Assembly: GCF_007994735.1 (NCBI RefSeq)
Contig: NZ_VOIL01000001.1
Location: 496,001-560,000 of the forward strand
Direction of reading: 5' to 3'
Length of the DNA: 64,000 nucleotides
Source: Nesterenkonia populi
Lineage (GTDB): Bacteria > Actinomycetota > Actinomycetes > Actinomycetales > Micrococcaceae
The translations under genes were made by a program, and so were the position numbers. The stretch's first letter is position 1, and each line of letters opens with the position of its first letter. Shown in pieces: positions 25,317-36,349 of the stretch. Below the pieces are notes generated by a model. That model had not been told where the DNA came from. It searched no databases and saw nothing but the letters and a program-made list of their open reading frames with translations.

Positions 25317-26770
25317 ACCGCGCCATACGTCACACCTGGATCGTCTCGGTCGCCATGTTCATGGTGCTGCTGGTGGCGCTGAGCCTCATCCAGGTGGTCC
25401 TCACCGATGATCTCGACTCACATCCCACGAACGCCCGACAGACCATCCAGCAGGCCGGCGCCCCCCGTGGACCCATCACTGTGGACGGGACCCCGATCGT
25501 CGAATCGGTGGAGTCGGAGAACTCCGTGTACGACTACCAGAGGGTGTACCACGAGCCTGAGCTCTACGCCGGCATCACCGGCTTCTTCTCCGTAGTTCAG
25601 GAGGGCGCCCCCGCTGGTATCGAGAATGCTGAGAACGAGTACCTGACCGGACAGTCGGACTCCCAGTTCTTTGACCGTGTGACCTCCCTGTTCACCGGGG
25701 ACACCCTGCAGGGAGCGCAGGTGGAGCTGACCCTCGACCACTCCCTGCAGCAGGCCGCCTTCGACCTCATTCCCGATGACGCCCGCGGCTCCATCGTGGT
25801 CACCGAGGTGGATACCGGAGAGGTCAGGGCCATGGCCTCGAAGCCCAGCTACGACCCCAACGACCTGGCCGTGCAGTCGTATGACCAGTACACGGCCAAC
25901 GTGAATCAGCTGGACGAAGCTGGGGTTGACCCCTACAGCTTCAGGCCGATGAACTCGACCATCGCCCCGGGCTCCACGTTCAAGCTCATCGACGCCGTCG
26001 CCATGCTGGAGTCCGGCGACTACGAGATCGACGAGGAGCTCGACAACCCGCCGGAGATCGACCTGCCGGACACCGAGAACACGCTGCAGAACTTCCGCGA
26101 CGGCGGCTGCGGCGCCCAGTCGCAGGCCGAGCTGACCTGGATCTTTGCGAACTCCTGCAACACCCCCTTCGCCGAGGCCGCCATGGACATGGGACACGGC
26201 CCGCTGCTGGAGGCCGCCGAGGCCTTCGGCTTCAACCAGCCGATGCGCATCCCCAACCACGTCACCGCGTCGAACTTCCCGGAGGAGGACCTGCACGACG
26301 CACCCTTGGCTCTGAGCTCCATCGGCCAGGACAACGTCACCGCAACCCCGCTGCAGATGAACATGGCGGCTGCGGCCATCGCCAACGACGGGGCCCTGAT
26401 GCAGCCGCAGATGGTCGACACAATCCGCGGCTCCGACCTCCAGATCCTCTCCCAGCCGGCTCCGGAGGTGTTGAATGATGTCATGTCCTCCTCCACCGCC
26501 TCCGACATCGCCGAGATGATGGTGGAGACCGCCGAATCGGGCACCGGCGCCGCAGCTGCGGCTCAGACCAGCCACGACATCGCCGTGAAGACCGGCACCG
26601 CGGAGATCGACGGCACCGATGAGGTCCACTCCTGGATCACCGGCTTCGCGCCCGCCGACGAGCCGGAGTATGCGATCACCGTCACCTACGAGCGCACCAG
26701 CTACACCACCGGCTCCGCACTGACCGCCGGGAACTTCGCGTCGATGGTTGAGGAGGTGATGAGCGAGTGA
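25313..26770 (+). CDS. pbpA: PbpA: class B penicillin-binding protein
   Basis: A 485-residue transpeptidase with a single N-terminal membrane anchor ([20 protein letters not shown]). Active-site motifs are SxxK as STFK within [12 protein letters not shown], SxN as SCN within FANSCNTPF, and KTG within [11 protein letters not shown], in the correct order. It cross-links peptidoglycan and partners with the RodA encoded 4 bp upstream. The compact N-terminal domain lacks PASTA repeats. It ends in a GTGA overlap with pknA. Confidence 0.94.
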   Translation: MNRAIRHTWIVSVAMFMVLLVALSLIQVVLTDDLDSHPTNARQTIQQAGAPRGPITVDGTPIVESVESENSVYDYQRVYHEPELYAGITGFFSVVQEGAPAGIENAENEYLTGQSDSQFFDRVTSLFTGDTLQGAQVELTLDHSLQQAAFDLIPDDARGSIVVTEVDTGEVRAMASKPSYDPNDLAVQSYDQYTANVNQLDEAGVDPYSFRPMNSTIAPGSTFKLIDAVAMLESGDYEIDEELDNPPEIDLPDTENTLQNFRDGGCGAQSQAELTWIFANSCNTPFAEAAMDMGHGPLLEAAEAFGFNQPMRIPNHVTASNFPEEDLHDAPLALSSIGQDNVTATPLQMNMAAAAIANDGALMQPQMVDTIRGSDLQILSQPAPEVLNDVMSSSTASDIAEMMVETAESGTGAAAAAQTSHDIAVKTGTAEIDGTDEVHSWITGFAPADEPEYAITVTYERTSYTTGSALTAGNFASMVEEVMSE

Positions 26771-28500
26771 GGCCAGCAGTAGGCATCACCATGGGCGACC
26801 GGTACAAGCTCACCGAACGGATCGCCATCGGCGGGATGGGCGAGGTCTGGAAGGCCGACGACGAGATCCTCGGCCGCACCGTCGCCATCAAGATCCTCAA
26901 GGAGGAGTACACCGGCGACGAGGCCTTCCTCCGCCGGTTCCGCGCTGAGGCCCGGCACACCGCGCTGCTGAACCACCCCGGCATCGCCGACATCTACGAC
27001 TACGGCGAGCAGGCCGGCTCCGGCTACCTTGTGATGGAGCTGGTCCCCGGCCGCCCGCTGAGCCTCATCCTGGAGAAGGACAAGACTCTCCCCTGGGAGA
27101 AGACCCTCTCGATCCTCGCCCAGACCGGCCGTGCCCTGCAGGTCGCCCACGACCAGGGCCTCGTCCACCGTGACGTGAAGCCCGGCAACCTGCTGATCAC
27201 CCCCACCCGTCGGGTGAAGATCACCGACTTCGGCATCGCCCGGCTTGCCGACCAGGTCCCGCTGACCGCCACCGGCCAGGTGATGGGCACCGTCCAGTAC
27301 CTCTCCCCCGAACAGGCCACCGGCCAGCACGCCACCGGCTCCAGCGACATCTACGCGCTCGGCGTCATCGGCTACGAAGCGCTGATCGGCCAGCGTCCCT
27401 TCACCGGGGACTCGCAGATCGCGATCGCCCTGAAGCAGGTCAACGAGCCGCCCCCGTCCCTGCCCGAGAACATCCCCGAGCCCGTCCGCGCGCTCATCAT
27501 GACCATGCTCGCCAAGGAGCCCGAGGAGCGGCCCGCCAACGCAACCAAGATGGCCGACGCCGCTGAGGCCCTGCTGCGGCAGGACCTCACCGCAGCGCTG
27601 GAGGCCGTGCCTGCCATGCGCGGCCACCTCGCCGTCGGCGAGGACGTCGACACGCAGATCCTCCCCGCCTACCACGCCTCTCCAGGGGGCGATTCCCCGG
27701 GGGAAGCGCAGGCGGGGGCCCCGTCAGCAAGGACCCCCGAGCAGCCCGAAGACCCTTCCGGCCCTGGGATCGCCTACGGCCTCTCCGCCGACGAGCCTGA
27801 GACCGGCGAACGGCCCGTCTCCCCGGTCCAGGGGGACGCTCCCGGGTGGAAGTGGTCCGCGGCCATCCTCGTGCTGCTGGTGCTGCTGGCCCTCGCCGCG
27901 GCGATCTTCCTGCCCCGGCTCGCCTCGGGAGACTCCCCCGACGAGCAGCTGGCCACCGGCGAGCCCACCGAGCCGCCCACCGAGGTGGAGACGGTCACCG
28001 CCGAGCCGGAGCTCATCGACATCGACCAGGAGGCGCTGCTGGGCCTGCCCGTGGAGGAGGCAGCAGCGATCCTCGAAGACCAGGGGTTCGAGGTGGAGAC
28101 CGAGGAGGCCGCCTCGAACGAGCCGGCCGGCACCGTCATCCAGGTGATCCCCACCGGCGAGATGCCTCCCGGCAGCGTGATCCACCTCCGATACTCCGCA
28201 GGCCCGCCGCCGGCGCCCACCACCCAGGCGCCGCCGCAGCAGGACGCGCCCACCACCCAGGCCCCCGCGCCCCCGCCGGCCCAGGACGACGGCCAGGGCA
28301 ACGGCAGCGTTGAGGAGGATGACGACGACGAGACGCCGTCGCCCACCCCCACCTCGCCCTCGCCGACCCCCACCAGCCCTTCCCCCAGCCCGGACGAAGA
28401 CCAGGGCGAGGAGGACGACGAGGCCGAGGCCACGGCGCCCACCACCGGCACGACCGCCGGCACCGGAACGTTGACCACCAGCTCCAATGCGTCGGAGTGA
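26767..28500 (+). CDS. pknA: PknA-like Ser/Thr protein kinase with PASTA domain
   Basis: A 577-residue kinase. The N-terminal catalytic domain has [10 protein letters not shown]42 in [13 protein letters not shown] (D136 region) and DFG, with an activation loop containing threonines ([12 protein letters not shown]). A membrane helix ([18 protein letters not shown]) is followed by one recognisable extracellular PASTA domain (about 415-480: [18 protein letters not shown]) and a tail rich in P, T, Q, then acidic and Pro-Thr repeats. PASTA domains are usual for PknB rather than PknA, so this gene departs from the mycobacterial PknA plan. GTG start overlaps the pbpA stop. Confidence 0.9.
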   Translation: MRPAVGITMGDRYKLTERIAIGGMGEVWKADDEILGRTVAIKILKEEYTGDEAFLRRFRAEARHTALLNHPGIADIYDYGEQAGSGYLVMELVPGRPLSLILEKDKTLPWEKTLSILAQTGRALQVAHDQGLVHRDVKPGNLLITPTRRVKITDFGIARLADQVPLTATGQVMGTVQYLSPEQATGQHATGSSDIYALGVIGYEALIGQRPFTGDSQIAIALKQVNEPPPSLPENIPEPVRALIMTMLAKEPEERPANATKMADAAEALLRQDLTAALEAVPAMRGHLAVGEDVDTQILPAYHASPGGDSPGEAQAGAPSARTPEQPEDPSGPGIAYGLSADEPETGERPVSPVQGDAPGWKWSAAILVLLVLLALAAAIFLPRLASGDSPDEQLATGEPTEPPTEVETVTAEPELIDIDQEALLGLPVEEAAAILEDQGFEVETEEAASNEPAGTVIQVIPTGEMPPGSVIHLRYSAGPPPAPTTQAPPQQDAPTTQAPAPPPAQDDGQGNGSVEEDDDDETPSPTPTSPSPTPTSPSPSPDEDQGEEDDEAEATAPTTGTTAGTGTLTTSSNASE

Positions 28501-28533
28501 CCCCGATGCCCATATGCGACACTGAGTTGATCC

Positions 28534-30663
<2,130 letters not shown>

Positions 30664-30669
30664 CCTCCG

Positions 30670-31998
30670 GTGAGCCTGCCCCACCCCCGCTCACTGGCCT
30701 CCGTCGCGCTTGGCCGCGCCGCCCGCCTGGCCACCCGGTTCCGCGGCGGCTCCGGCTCCGCGTTCCCCGGCCTCGTGGTGGAGAAGGCCGACCCGGACTT
30801 CCTCGCCCGCACCCTCTCCCAGCTGCCCCGCGGCGTCGTCGTGGTCTCCGGCACCAACGGCAAGACCACCACCACCAAGATGGTCGTGGAGCTGCTGCGC
30901 GGCCAGGGGCTTCGGGTGGCGACCAACCGGTCCGGGTCCAACTTCACCCGCGGCGTCGTCGCCTCGCTGCTCGGAGAGGTCAACGCGTTCGGAAAGCTCA
31001 ACGCGGACATTGCCGTGCTCGAACTCGACGAGGCCCACGCCGTGCACTTCGTCAAAGCCGTCCGCCCCAACCACTCCCTGCTGCTGAACGTGATGCGCGA
31101 CCAGCTCGACCGGTTCGGAGAGATCGACACCACCGCCGGACTGCTGCGCACCATCGCCGAGCACACCACGGACGGCATCGTCCTCAACCGGGAGGACCAC
31201 CGAGTCGCACGCATCGCCGACTCCGTCCCCGGGCGGGCCGTCAGCTGCTTCGGCCTCGGCCCCGCCGTGAAGCACCACTTTCCCTCCGACGACGATCTTC
31301 ATGCAGACAGCGGCAGCGCCGCCCGGGAGTCGCCCGAGCACGCCAGCGTGGACGCGGACGCTCCCCCGGTGCCCGCGGATGTGGTGCTCTCAGAGCTGAC
31401 CCCCGGCGGGGGCACCTTCCTGGTGGGCGGCGAGCGGATCAGCACCCAGCTGCGGGTCACCGGCGCGTACAACGTCTACAACGCCGCCGCCGCCCTCGCC
31501 CTGGTCCGCCAGGCCCTCGGCGATGACGCAGACGCCGGCCGGCTCATCGAATCTCTGGCGCTCGTGGCTCCCGCGTTCGGCCGCGGGGAGTCCCTGACCG
31601 TGAACGGGCAGCCGTTGGACCTGGTGCTGGTGAAGAACCCGGCCGGCTTCCGGCTGGGGCTCTCCAGCTTCCCCCACGCGGGCACCGCAACGATGATCGC
31701 CATCAACGACGACTACGCCGACGGCCGGGACATGTCATGGCTGTGGGACGTCTCCTTCGAGGTCCTCGCTGAGCACGGCGTCGCGGTGACCTCCGGGGTC
31801 CGCGCCTACGACATGGCGCTGCGGCTGACCTACGACCACGTGCACGTCGGCTCTGCGGAGCCGGATCTGGGCACCGCGCTGAAGGCGTTCGTCGCCGGGC
31901 ATCCGGAGACCCCCAAGCGCATCTACTGCACCTACACGGCCATGCTGGCCATCCGCCGGCACCTGGCGGCCTACACCGAGGTGGAGGACTTCGCATGA
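30670..31998 (+). CDS. murT: MurT: lipid II isoglutaminyl synthase, Mur-ligase-like subunit
   Basis: A 442-residue protein. A Mur-ligase P-loop VVSGTNGKTTTTKMV (about 58-72), LELDEAHAVHF and MRDQLDRFGEID mark the ATP-dependent central domain; the C-terminal DUF1727 domain holds SWLWDVSFEVL. With GatD it amidates D-glutamate of lipid II to D-isoglutamine. Oddity: the Cys4 zinc-ribbon insertion known from Staphylococcus MurT is not seen; the region holds a Pro/Ala/Asp-rich loop with a single cysteine. GTG 30670 lies 6 bp after pknB, so the pair belongs to the kinase operon, and it overlaps gatD by ATGA. Confidence 0.9.
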   Translation: MSLPHPRSLASVALGRAARLATRFRGGSGSAFPGLVVEKADPDFLARTLSQLPRGVVVVSGTNGKTTTTKMVVELLRGQGLRVATNRSGSNFTRGVVASLLGEVNAFGKLNADIAVLELDEAHAVHFVKAVRPNHSLLLNVMRDQLDRFGEIDTTAGLLRTIAEHTTDGIVLNREDHRVARIADSVPGRAVSCFGLGPAVKHHFPSDDDLHADSGSAARESPEHASVDADAPPVPADVVLSELTPGGGTFLVGGERISTQLRVTGAYNVYNAAAALALVRQALGDDADAGRLIESLALVAPAFGRGESLTVNGQPLDLVLVKNPAGFRLGLSSFPHAGTATMIAINDDYADGRDMSWLWDVSFEVLAEHGVAVTSGVRAYDMALRLTYDHVHVGSAEPDLGTALKAFVAGHPETPKRIYCTYTAMLAIRRHLAAYTEVEDFA

Positions 31999-32723
31999 GC
32001 ACCGAGATCAACGTTGTCCAGCTGTACCCCCGGGATATGAACATCTACGGGGACTACGGCAACGCCCTGACCATCCAGCGGCGCCTCGAGTGGTACGGGT
32101 ACACCCCTGTCATGCACTCCTATGATCCGGGCGACGAGTTCCCGGAGGAGGCCGACATCCTGATCGGCGGCGGCGGTCAGGACTCCGGCCAGGACCGCAT
32201 CCAGAATGACCTGCTGAGCATCGGGGACCGGCTTCACGAGATGGCGGAGGCGGATGTGCCGATGCTGATGATCTGCGGGCTGTACCAGCTCTTCGGCCAT
32301 TACTTCGAGACCCGGGACGGCGTCCGTATCTCTGGGATCGGGCTGCTGGATGTGACCACCTACGGCACGGACCGCCGGCTGATCGGAAACATCGTCACCG
32401 AGTCGGAGGAGTTCGGCCGGATCATCGGGTATGAGAACCACTCAGGGCAGACGTGGCTGGGCGACGGCGTCAGCCCCCTGGCCACGGTGACCACCGGCGA
32501 GGGCAACAATGATCAGGATCCCTACGAGGGGGCCCGGCGCCGCAACGTCATCGGCAGCTACCTGCACGGCTCCCTGCTGCCGAAGAACCCCGCAGTCGCT
32601 GACTTTCTGATCGGGACAGCGGTGAAGCAGAAGTACGACGCAGAGATCGGCGCCCTGCAGCACGAGTCAGTGGCGGATCTGACCGCCCGCGCCCGGTCCG
32701 CGGCCGCAGTCCGTCCCCGCTGA
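31995..32723 (+). CDS. gatD: GatD: glutamine amidotransferase subunit of lipid II isoglutaminyl synthase
   Basis: A 242-residue class I-like glutamine amidotransferase (CobB/CobQ type). The nucleophilic cysteine is in LMICGLYQLFG (about residues 92-102), and the active-site histidine in GSYLHGSLLPKNP (about 193-205). The opening VVQLYPRDMNIYGDYGN is family-typical. It hydrolyses glutamine and passes ammonia to MurT for lipid II amidation. ATGA overlap with murT; the last gene of the plus-strand block. Confidence 0.92.
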   Translation: MSTEINVVQLYPRDMNIYGDYGNALTIQRRLEWYGYTPVMHSYDPGDEFPEEADILIGGGGQDSGQDRIQNDLLSIGDRLHEMAEADVPMLMICGLYQLFGHYFETRDGVRISGIGLLDVTTYGTDRRLIGNIVTESEEFGRIIGYENHSGQTWLGDGVSPLATVTTGEGNNDQDPYEGARRRNVIGSYLHGSLLPKNPAVADFLIGTAVKQKYDAEIGALQHESVADLTARARSAAAVRPR

Positions 32724-32753
32724 GACCCGCTCAGCGCCCGGAGAGCGGGCGGA

Positions 32754-33083
32754 TCACTTCCAACGCATCAGCATGAAGAACCCGGTCATCGAGATTCCGC
32801 CGCCGATGATGATGTTCCAGCCGCCTGCGGCCTGAATGGGACCGCCGCCGGGGATCAGATAGTAGAGACAGATCCAGAGCAGGCCGAGCAGCAGCAGACC
32901 GACCGCGGTGTACATGTACCACTTGGGCAGCGACTGCTCCTCAGGCTCAAGGTCCTTGAACGCGTAGGTCTCGGCGCCGCGCAGCGGTGAGGCTTCAGCG
33001 TCCTCCGTGCCGGTCTCCGCCTCGGCTGCCGCCCGCTTGGCGGGGTTGCCGCTCCTGCGGCTCTTCTTCGACTCCTCGGCCAC
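32754..33083 (-). CDS. crgA: CrgA cell-division protein
   Basis: A 109-residue protein of the CrgA family: a basic, then acidic cytoplasmic N-terminus, two membrane helices (YMYTAVGLLLLGLLWICLYY and NIIIGGGISMTGFFMLMRW) and a very short outer loop between them, as usual. CrgA recruits PBPs and helps coordinate FtsZ and late divisome proteins in actinobacteria. It faces the kinase/murT-gatD operon tail to tail and is divergent from the sortase gene (43 bp between starts). Confidence 0.93.
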   Translation of the reverse strand: MAEESKKSRRSGNPAKRAAAEAETGTEDAEASPLRGAETYAFKDLEPEEQSLPKWYMYTAVGLLLLGLLWICLYYLIPGGGPIQAAGGWNIIIGGGISMTGFFMLMRWK

Positions 33084-33126
33084 TACTGGAACTCCCTGCT
33101 GAGAATCTGCGATGATCTAGCTGATT

Positions 33127-34008
33127 GTGTCCCGCCATTCTACGCAGATCGAGGCTGCCCCTATGAAGCATGCAGCGCCGACGCCGCACCCTCCGGCTCA
33201 GCACCGGCCCCGCCGTCGTCGTTCCGTGTTCTCCACCGTGCTGGGCGGCTTCGGCGAGGTGCTGATCACCCTGGGCGTGCTGGGGATGCTGTTCGTGGCC
33301 TGGGAGCTGTGGTGGACCGGCATCGACGCGGAGCGGGACCGGCAGGAGTCCGCCGAGGAGTACTACGCAGGCCTTGAGGAGTACCGCCCGGGCTCTGAGG
33401 ACGAGGAGATCGACTTCGATGTCTGCTACACGTTGGAGGACGGCACGGAGATCGGCTGCGCCCCCTCCATGAATGACCTCGCTGACGGCGTCTCCACCAT
33501 GGGGATGGCCTACGTGCCGCGCCTGGGCGAGGACTGGGCCACCCCGATCCGTCACGGCACGGGCCCGGAGCAGATCGACCGCGGCGCCCTGGGCCATTAC
33601 ACCACCACCCAGATGCCGGACGAGCCCGGCAACTTCGCGCTGGCCGGGCACCGGCAGACCAACGGCAACATGCTCGGCAACCAGGACGACCTGCAGACCG
33701 GGGACCGCATCTACATCGAGGCGGCTGAGGGAATCTTCGTCTATGAGGTCGCTGAGCGTGAGGTGGTCCTCCCCCACGAGACCCGGGTCTTGGAGGCGGT
33801 CCCCTCGGAAGCCGGCGCGGAGCCGGAGAGCGGGGTGCTGACCTTCACCACCTGTCACCCGCTGTTCTCCAACGCGGAGCGGCTCATCCACCACGCGGAG
33901 ATCACCGACTTCATCCCCTACGGCGGTCAGGCTCCCGAGGAGATCGATCACCACCTGCAGGCCTCAGGCTGGACCGACGACGACCCTCTTCTGGCAGGTG
34001 AGAACTGA
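33127..34008 (+). CDS. Class E sortase
   Basis: A 293-residue protein with an N-terminal membrane anchor (VLITLGVLGMLFVAWELWW) and a C-terminal sortase domain: catalytic histidine in FALAGHRQT, cysteine in TFTTCHP and arginine in NAERLIHH. Class E sortases are common near the pknB cluster in high-GC actinobacteria, where they anchor LAxTG-type proteins; pilin-specific features are absent. The N-terminal linker is acidic. GTG 33127 has no strong ribosome site; ATG 33163 (MKHAAP) is an alternative start. It overlaps the next small gene by one base. Confidence 0.9.
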   Translation: MSRHSTQIEAAPMKHAAPTPHPPAQHRPRRRRSVFSTVLGGFGEVLITLGVLGMLFVAWELWWTGIDAERDRQESAEEYYAGLEEYRPGSEDEEIDFDVCYTLEDGTEIGCAPSMNDLADGVSTMGMAYVPRLGEDWATPIRHGTGPEQIDRGALGHYTTTQMPDEPGNFALAGHRQTNGNMLGNQDDLQTGDRIYIEAAEGIFVYEVAEREVVLPHETRVLEAVPSEAGAEPESGVLTFTTCHPLFSNAERLIHHAEITDFIPYGGQAPEEIDHHLQASGWTDDDPLLAGEN

Positions 34009-34175
34009 TGTACGCGTGGTTCTTCAGCACGGTGCTCCCCGGCCCCCTGTGGCTGCGGATCATCCTCGCCCTGCTGCTGGCGGCGGCCATTGTCCTGCTG
34101 CTGATGGAAGTGGTGTTCCCATGGCTGCACCAGTACAGCCCCCTCAACGACTCCACCCTGGAAGGACCGGCATGA
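34008..34175 (+). CDS. Small membrane protein (55 aa) between sortase and amidotransferase
   Basis: A short gene with ATG 34008 sharing its first base with the sortase stop, and an ATGA overlap (34172-34175) with the following gene, so its frame is fixed by coupling on both sides. The product starts MYAWFFSTVLPGPLWL, has one strong membrane helix (LRIILALLLAAAIVLLLMEV) and a short C-terminal hydrophilic end with HQYSPLNDSTLEGPA. Small one-helix proteins at this position recur in related actinobacteria as far as I recall, but I know no function. It could assist sortase or divisome proteins (inference only). Confidence 0.75.
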   Translation: MYAWFFSTVLPGPLWLRIILALLLAAAIVLLLMEVVFPWLHQYSPLNDSTLEGPA

Positions 34176-34801
34176 CGCGCATCCTGGTCATCGACAACTA
34201 CGACAGCTTCGTCTACACCCTCGTCGGATACCTCCGGGAGCTGGGCGCGGAGACCACGGTCATCCGCAACGATGACCACGCTCTGGAGGAGGTGAAGAAG
34301 ATCGCCGCCGCGCACGACGGCGTGCTGATCTCTCCGGGCCCCGGAACGCCCGCGGAGGCGGGCGTCTCGGTGGAGCTGATCCGCTGGTGCGCGGAATCCC
34401 GGGAGCCGATGCTGGGCGTCTGCCTGGGCCACCAGGGTCTGGGCGAGGCATTCGGAGCCACGGTCACCCACGCCGCGCAGCTGATGCACGGCAAGACCAG
34501 TCCGGTCACTCACACCGGTCATGCCTCCTTCGCTGGTCTGCCGGAGACTTTCGAGGCCACCCGGTACCACTCCTTGGCGGTGAGGCCGGACACTGTCCCG
34601 GACGTTCTGGAGGTCACCGCCTCCACTGAGGACGGAGTCATCATGGGGCTGGCGCATAGGGAGGCGCCCCTGTGGGGAATGCAGTACCACCCGGAGTCTG
34701 TCCTGACGGAGGGCGGCTACCGGATGCTCGGCAACTGGCTGGAATCCCTGGGCCTGAAGGGCGCAGCCGAGAAGGCAGCCGAGCTCAACCCGATCCGGTA
34801 A
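34172..34801 (+). CDS. Glutamine amidotransferase, PabA/TrpG-type
   Basis: A 209-residue class I amidotransferase: ILVIDNYDSFVYTLVGYL start, SPGPGTPAEAG oxyanion region, nucleophile C82-region LGVCLGHQGLG, and the histidine/glutamate pair in MQYHPESVLT. It supplies ammonia to chorismate-using synthases, giving 4-amino-4-deoxychorismate (folate) or anthranilate. Its partner subunit is not in this window; single pabA-like genes near pknB are usual in actinobacteria. ATGA overlap with the small membrane gene, strong terminator just downstream. Confidence 0.92.
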   Translation: MTRILVIDNYDSFVYTLVGYLRELGAETTVIRNDDHALEEVKKIAAAHDGVLISPGPGTPAEAGVSVELIRWCAESREPMLGVCLGHQGLGEAFGATVTHAAQLMHGKTSPVTHTGHASFAGLPETFEATRYHSLAVRPDTVPDVLEVTASTEDGVIMGLAHREAPLWGMQYHPESVLTEGGYRMLGNWLESLGLKGAAEKAAELNPIR

Positions 34802-34818
34802 GGCGTATCGGACGCACG

Positions 34819-34857
34819 AAAAGGGGCGGTCCGCGCGCAATGCGGACCGCCCCTTTT
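34819..34857 (+). terminator. Rho-independent terminator after the amidotransferase
   Basis: Perfect 16-bp stem AAAAGGGGCGGTCCGC (34819-34834) with GCGGACCGCCCCTTTT (34842-34857) and a 7-nt loop, ending in a T run. The A and T runs on both sides make it bidirectional, serving the convergent gene at 34878 as well. Confidence 0.9.
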
Positions 34858-34877
34858 GGTGAGCCTGAGTCGAAGGA

Positions 34878-35654
34878 CTACTCGGTGGCCGGCTTGGGCG
34901 AGGGAACCTCGGCCGCGGCTGGCTTGGTGTCCTGGTTGGTCTCAGCCTGCTTGGCAGCCGGAGCTGCTGCGGGCTTCTGAGCCTCTGCCTCAGTGGTCTT
35001 CACGGGCTCGGGCTTCTTCCAAGGGTCCTCGACCGGCTTGGACGCGCGCCATGCGGCGACTCCGGCGGTCACGCCGGCAGCGACGACGCCGAAGACCAGC
35101 AGGGCCTTCTTCTTGCCGCCGGTCTTGGACTGCTTCTTCAGCTCCTTGGAGGCCTTCTTGGCAGCCTTCTCGGAGTTCTTCCGCAGCTTCTTGACGATCT
35201 TCTTGTCACCGGTGGCCTTGATGAGGGCCTTCTCCACACGGGGGTCGACCTCAGCCTTGTGGATCAGCTTGGCAGTCTTGTTCGCGTAGCCGGAGAGCTG
35301 GCCTGCGGCGGCGGGCACGTACTTCTTCCGCACGTCTGCCTTGGCGCCCTCGTACTTGGCCAGGACCTTCTCGATGTCCTTCTTGGTGCTCTTGGGGAGC
35401 TTGTCATACTGGGCGTAGACGCCGTCGCCTGCCTTGGCGGCGAGCTTCTTCGCCTGGCCGCCGGCGAGATAGGCACCATCCTCCACCGCGTACAGCACCT
35501 TGGCTGAGGCGTCCTGAACCTTCGGAGCGCTCTTGCGGTAGGTTTTCTCCGCCCAATCAGCCGCTGCGCCGACCTTGGGCGCAGTCCAATCTGTGGCGGT
35601 CTCGACGCCGGCGAGCAGCTTGTGCTCCCAGCTTGACTTCTTCTTCTTCGCCAT
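34878..35654 (-). CDS. Lysine/alanine-rich protein with one membrane helix, unknown function
   Basis: A 258-residue protein starting MAKKKKSSWEHKLLAG. It is largely helical and rich in K and A, with a long amphipathic stretch (residues 20-185), one hydrophobic helix (KKALLVFGVVAAGVTAGVAA, about 182-201) and a Pro/Ala/Lys-rich tail. Composition suggests a basic cytoplasmic domain on a single membrane anchor, possibly contacting DNA or acidic membranes. In layout it recalls the DUF5324-like proteins near crgA/ppiA of streptomycetes, but the family is not confirmed. It is divergent from the PPIase. Confidence 0.7.
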   Translation of the reverse strand: MAKKKKSSWEHKLLAGVETATDWTAPKVGAAADWAEKTYRKSAPKVQDASAKVLYAVEDGAYLAGGQAKKLAAKAGDGVYAQYDKLPKSTKKDIEKVLAKYEGAKADVRKKYVPAAAGQLSGYANKTAKLIHKAEVDPRVEKALIKATGDKKIVKKLRKNSEKAAKKASKELKKQSKTGGKKKALLVFGVVAAGVTAGVAAWRASKPVEDPWKKPEPVKTTEAEAQKPAAAPAAKQAETNQDTKPAAAEVPSPKPATE

Positions 35655-35805
35655 GCTTCCTCCGAATCAGGATCGGTTGCGTTCTACAGCCTACGTTGTT
35701 CACACTGCCGCGTGCTACGACGAGGCCGGGGCGCCGTCGATTCGGGGAATTCCCCCAGGCTCCTCCCAGCCCCTGTGCAGGCTGGACCGTGCGAGAATGA
35801 CATGC

Positions 35806-36339
35806 ATGAGCGCTATCGCAACGCACAAGGCAACTCTGAAGACCTCCCAGGGCACCATCGTCGTCGAGCTCTTCGGCAACCACGCCCCCAAGACCGTGAA
35901 CAACTTTGTGGGCCTGGCCACCGGCGAGATCGCCTGGAAGCACCCGGAGACCGGTGAGGAGAAGGTGAGCACCCCCCTGTATGACGGGACCGTGTTCCAC
36001 CGCATCATCAAGGACTTCATGATCCAGGGCGGCGACCCGCTGGGCCTGGGCGTGGGCGGACCCGGCTACCAGTTCGAGGACGAGATCCACCCCGAGCTGG
36101 ACTTCACCCAGCCGCACAAGCTGGCGATGGCCAACGCCGGTCCGGGCACCAACGGCTCCCAGTTCTTCATCACCTCAGTGCCCACTACCTGGCTCCAGGG
36201 CAAGCACACCATCTTCGGCGAGGTGCGGGACGAGGAGTCCAAGAAGGTCGTGGACGCGCTGAACTCCGTGCCCACTGACATGCGTGACCGTCCCAAGGAG
36301 GACGTGGTCGTCGAGACCATCGAGATCACCGAGCTCTGA
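35806..36339 (+). CDS. ppiA: Cyclophilin-type peptidyl-prolyl isomerase
   Basis: A 177-residue cyclophilin. Motifs FHRIIKDFMIQGGDPLG (R-F-M-Q catalytic set, about 64-80), MANAGPGTNGSQFFIT (about 106-121) and HTIFGEV are intact. It catalyses cis-trans isomerisation of prolyl bonds; no signal sequence, so it is cytoplasmic. ATG 35806 (MSAIATHKATLKTSQGTI) matches the family start; the open frame upstream is out of the fold. The AT-rich GAGAAT 10 bp before the start hints at a very short leader. The rhomboid gene follows after 10 bp. Confidence 0.93.
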   Translation: MSAIATHKATLKTSQGTIVVELFGNHAPKTVNNFVGLATGEIAWKHPETGEEKVSTPLYDGTVFHRIIKDFMIQGGDPLGLGVGGPGYQFEDEIHPELDFTQPHKLAMANAGPGTNGSQFFITSVPTTWLQGKHTIFGEVRDEESKKVVDALNSVPTDMRDRPKEDVVVETIEITEL

Positions 36340-36349
36340 TTCGTCTCTC

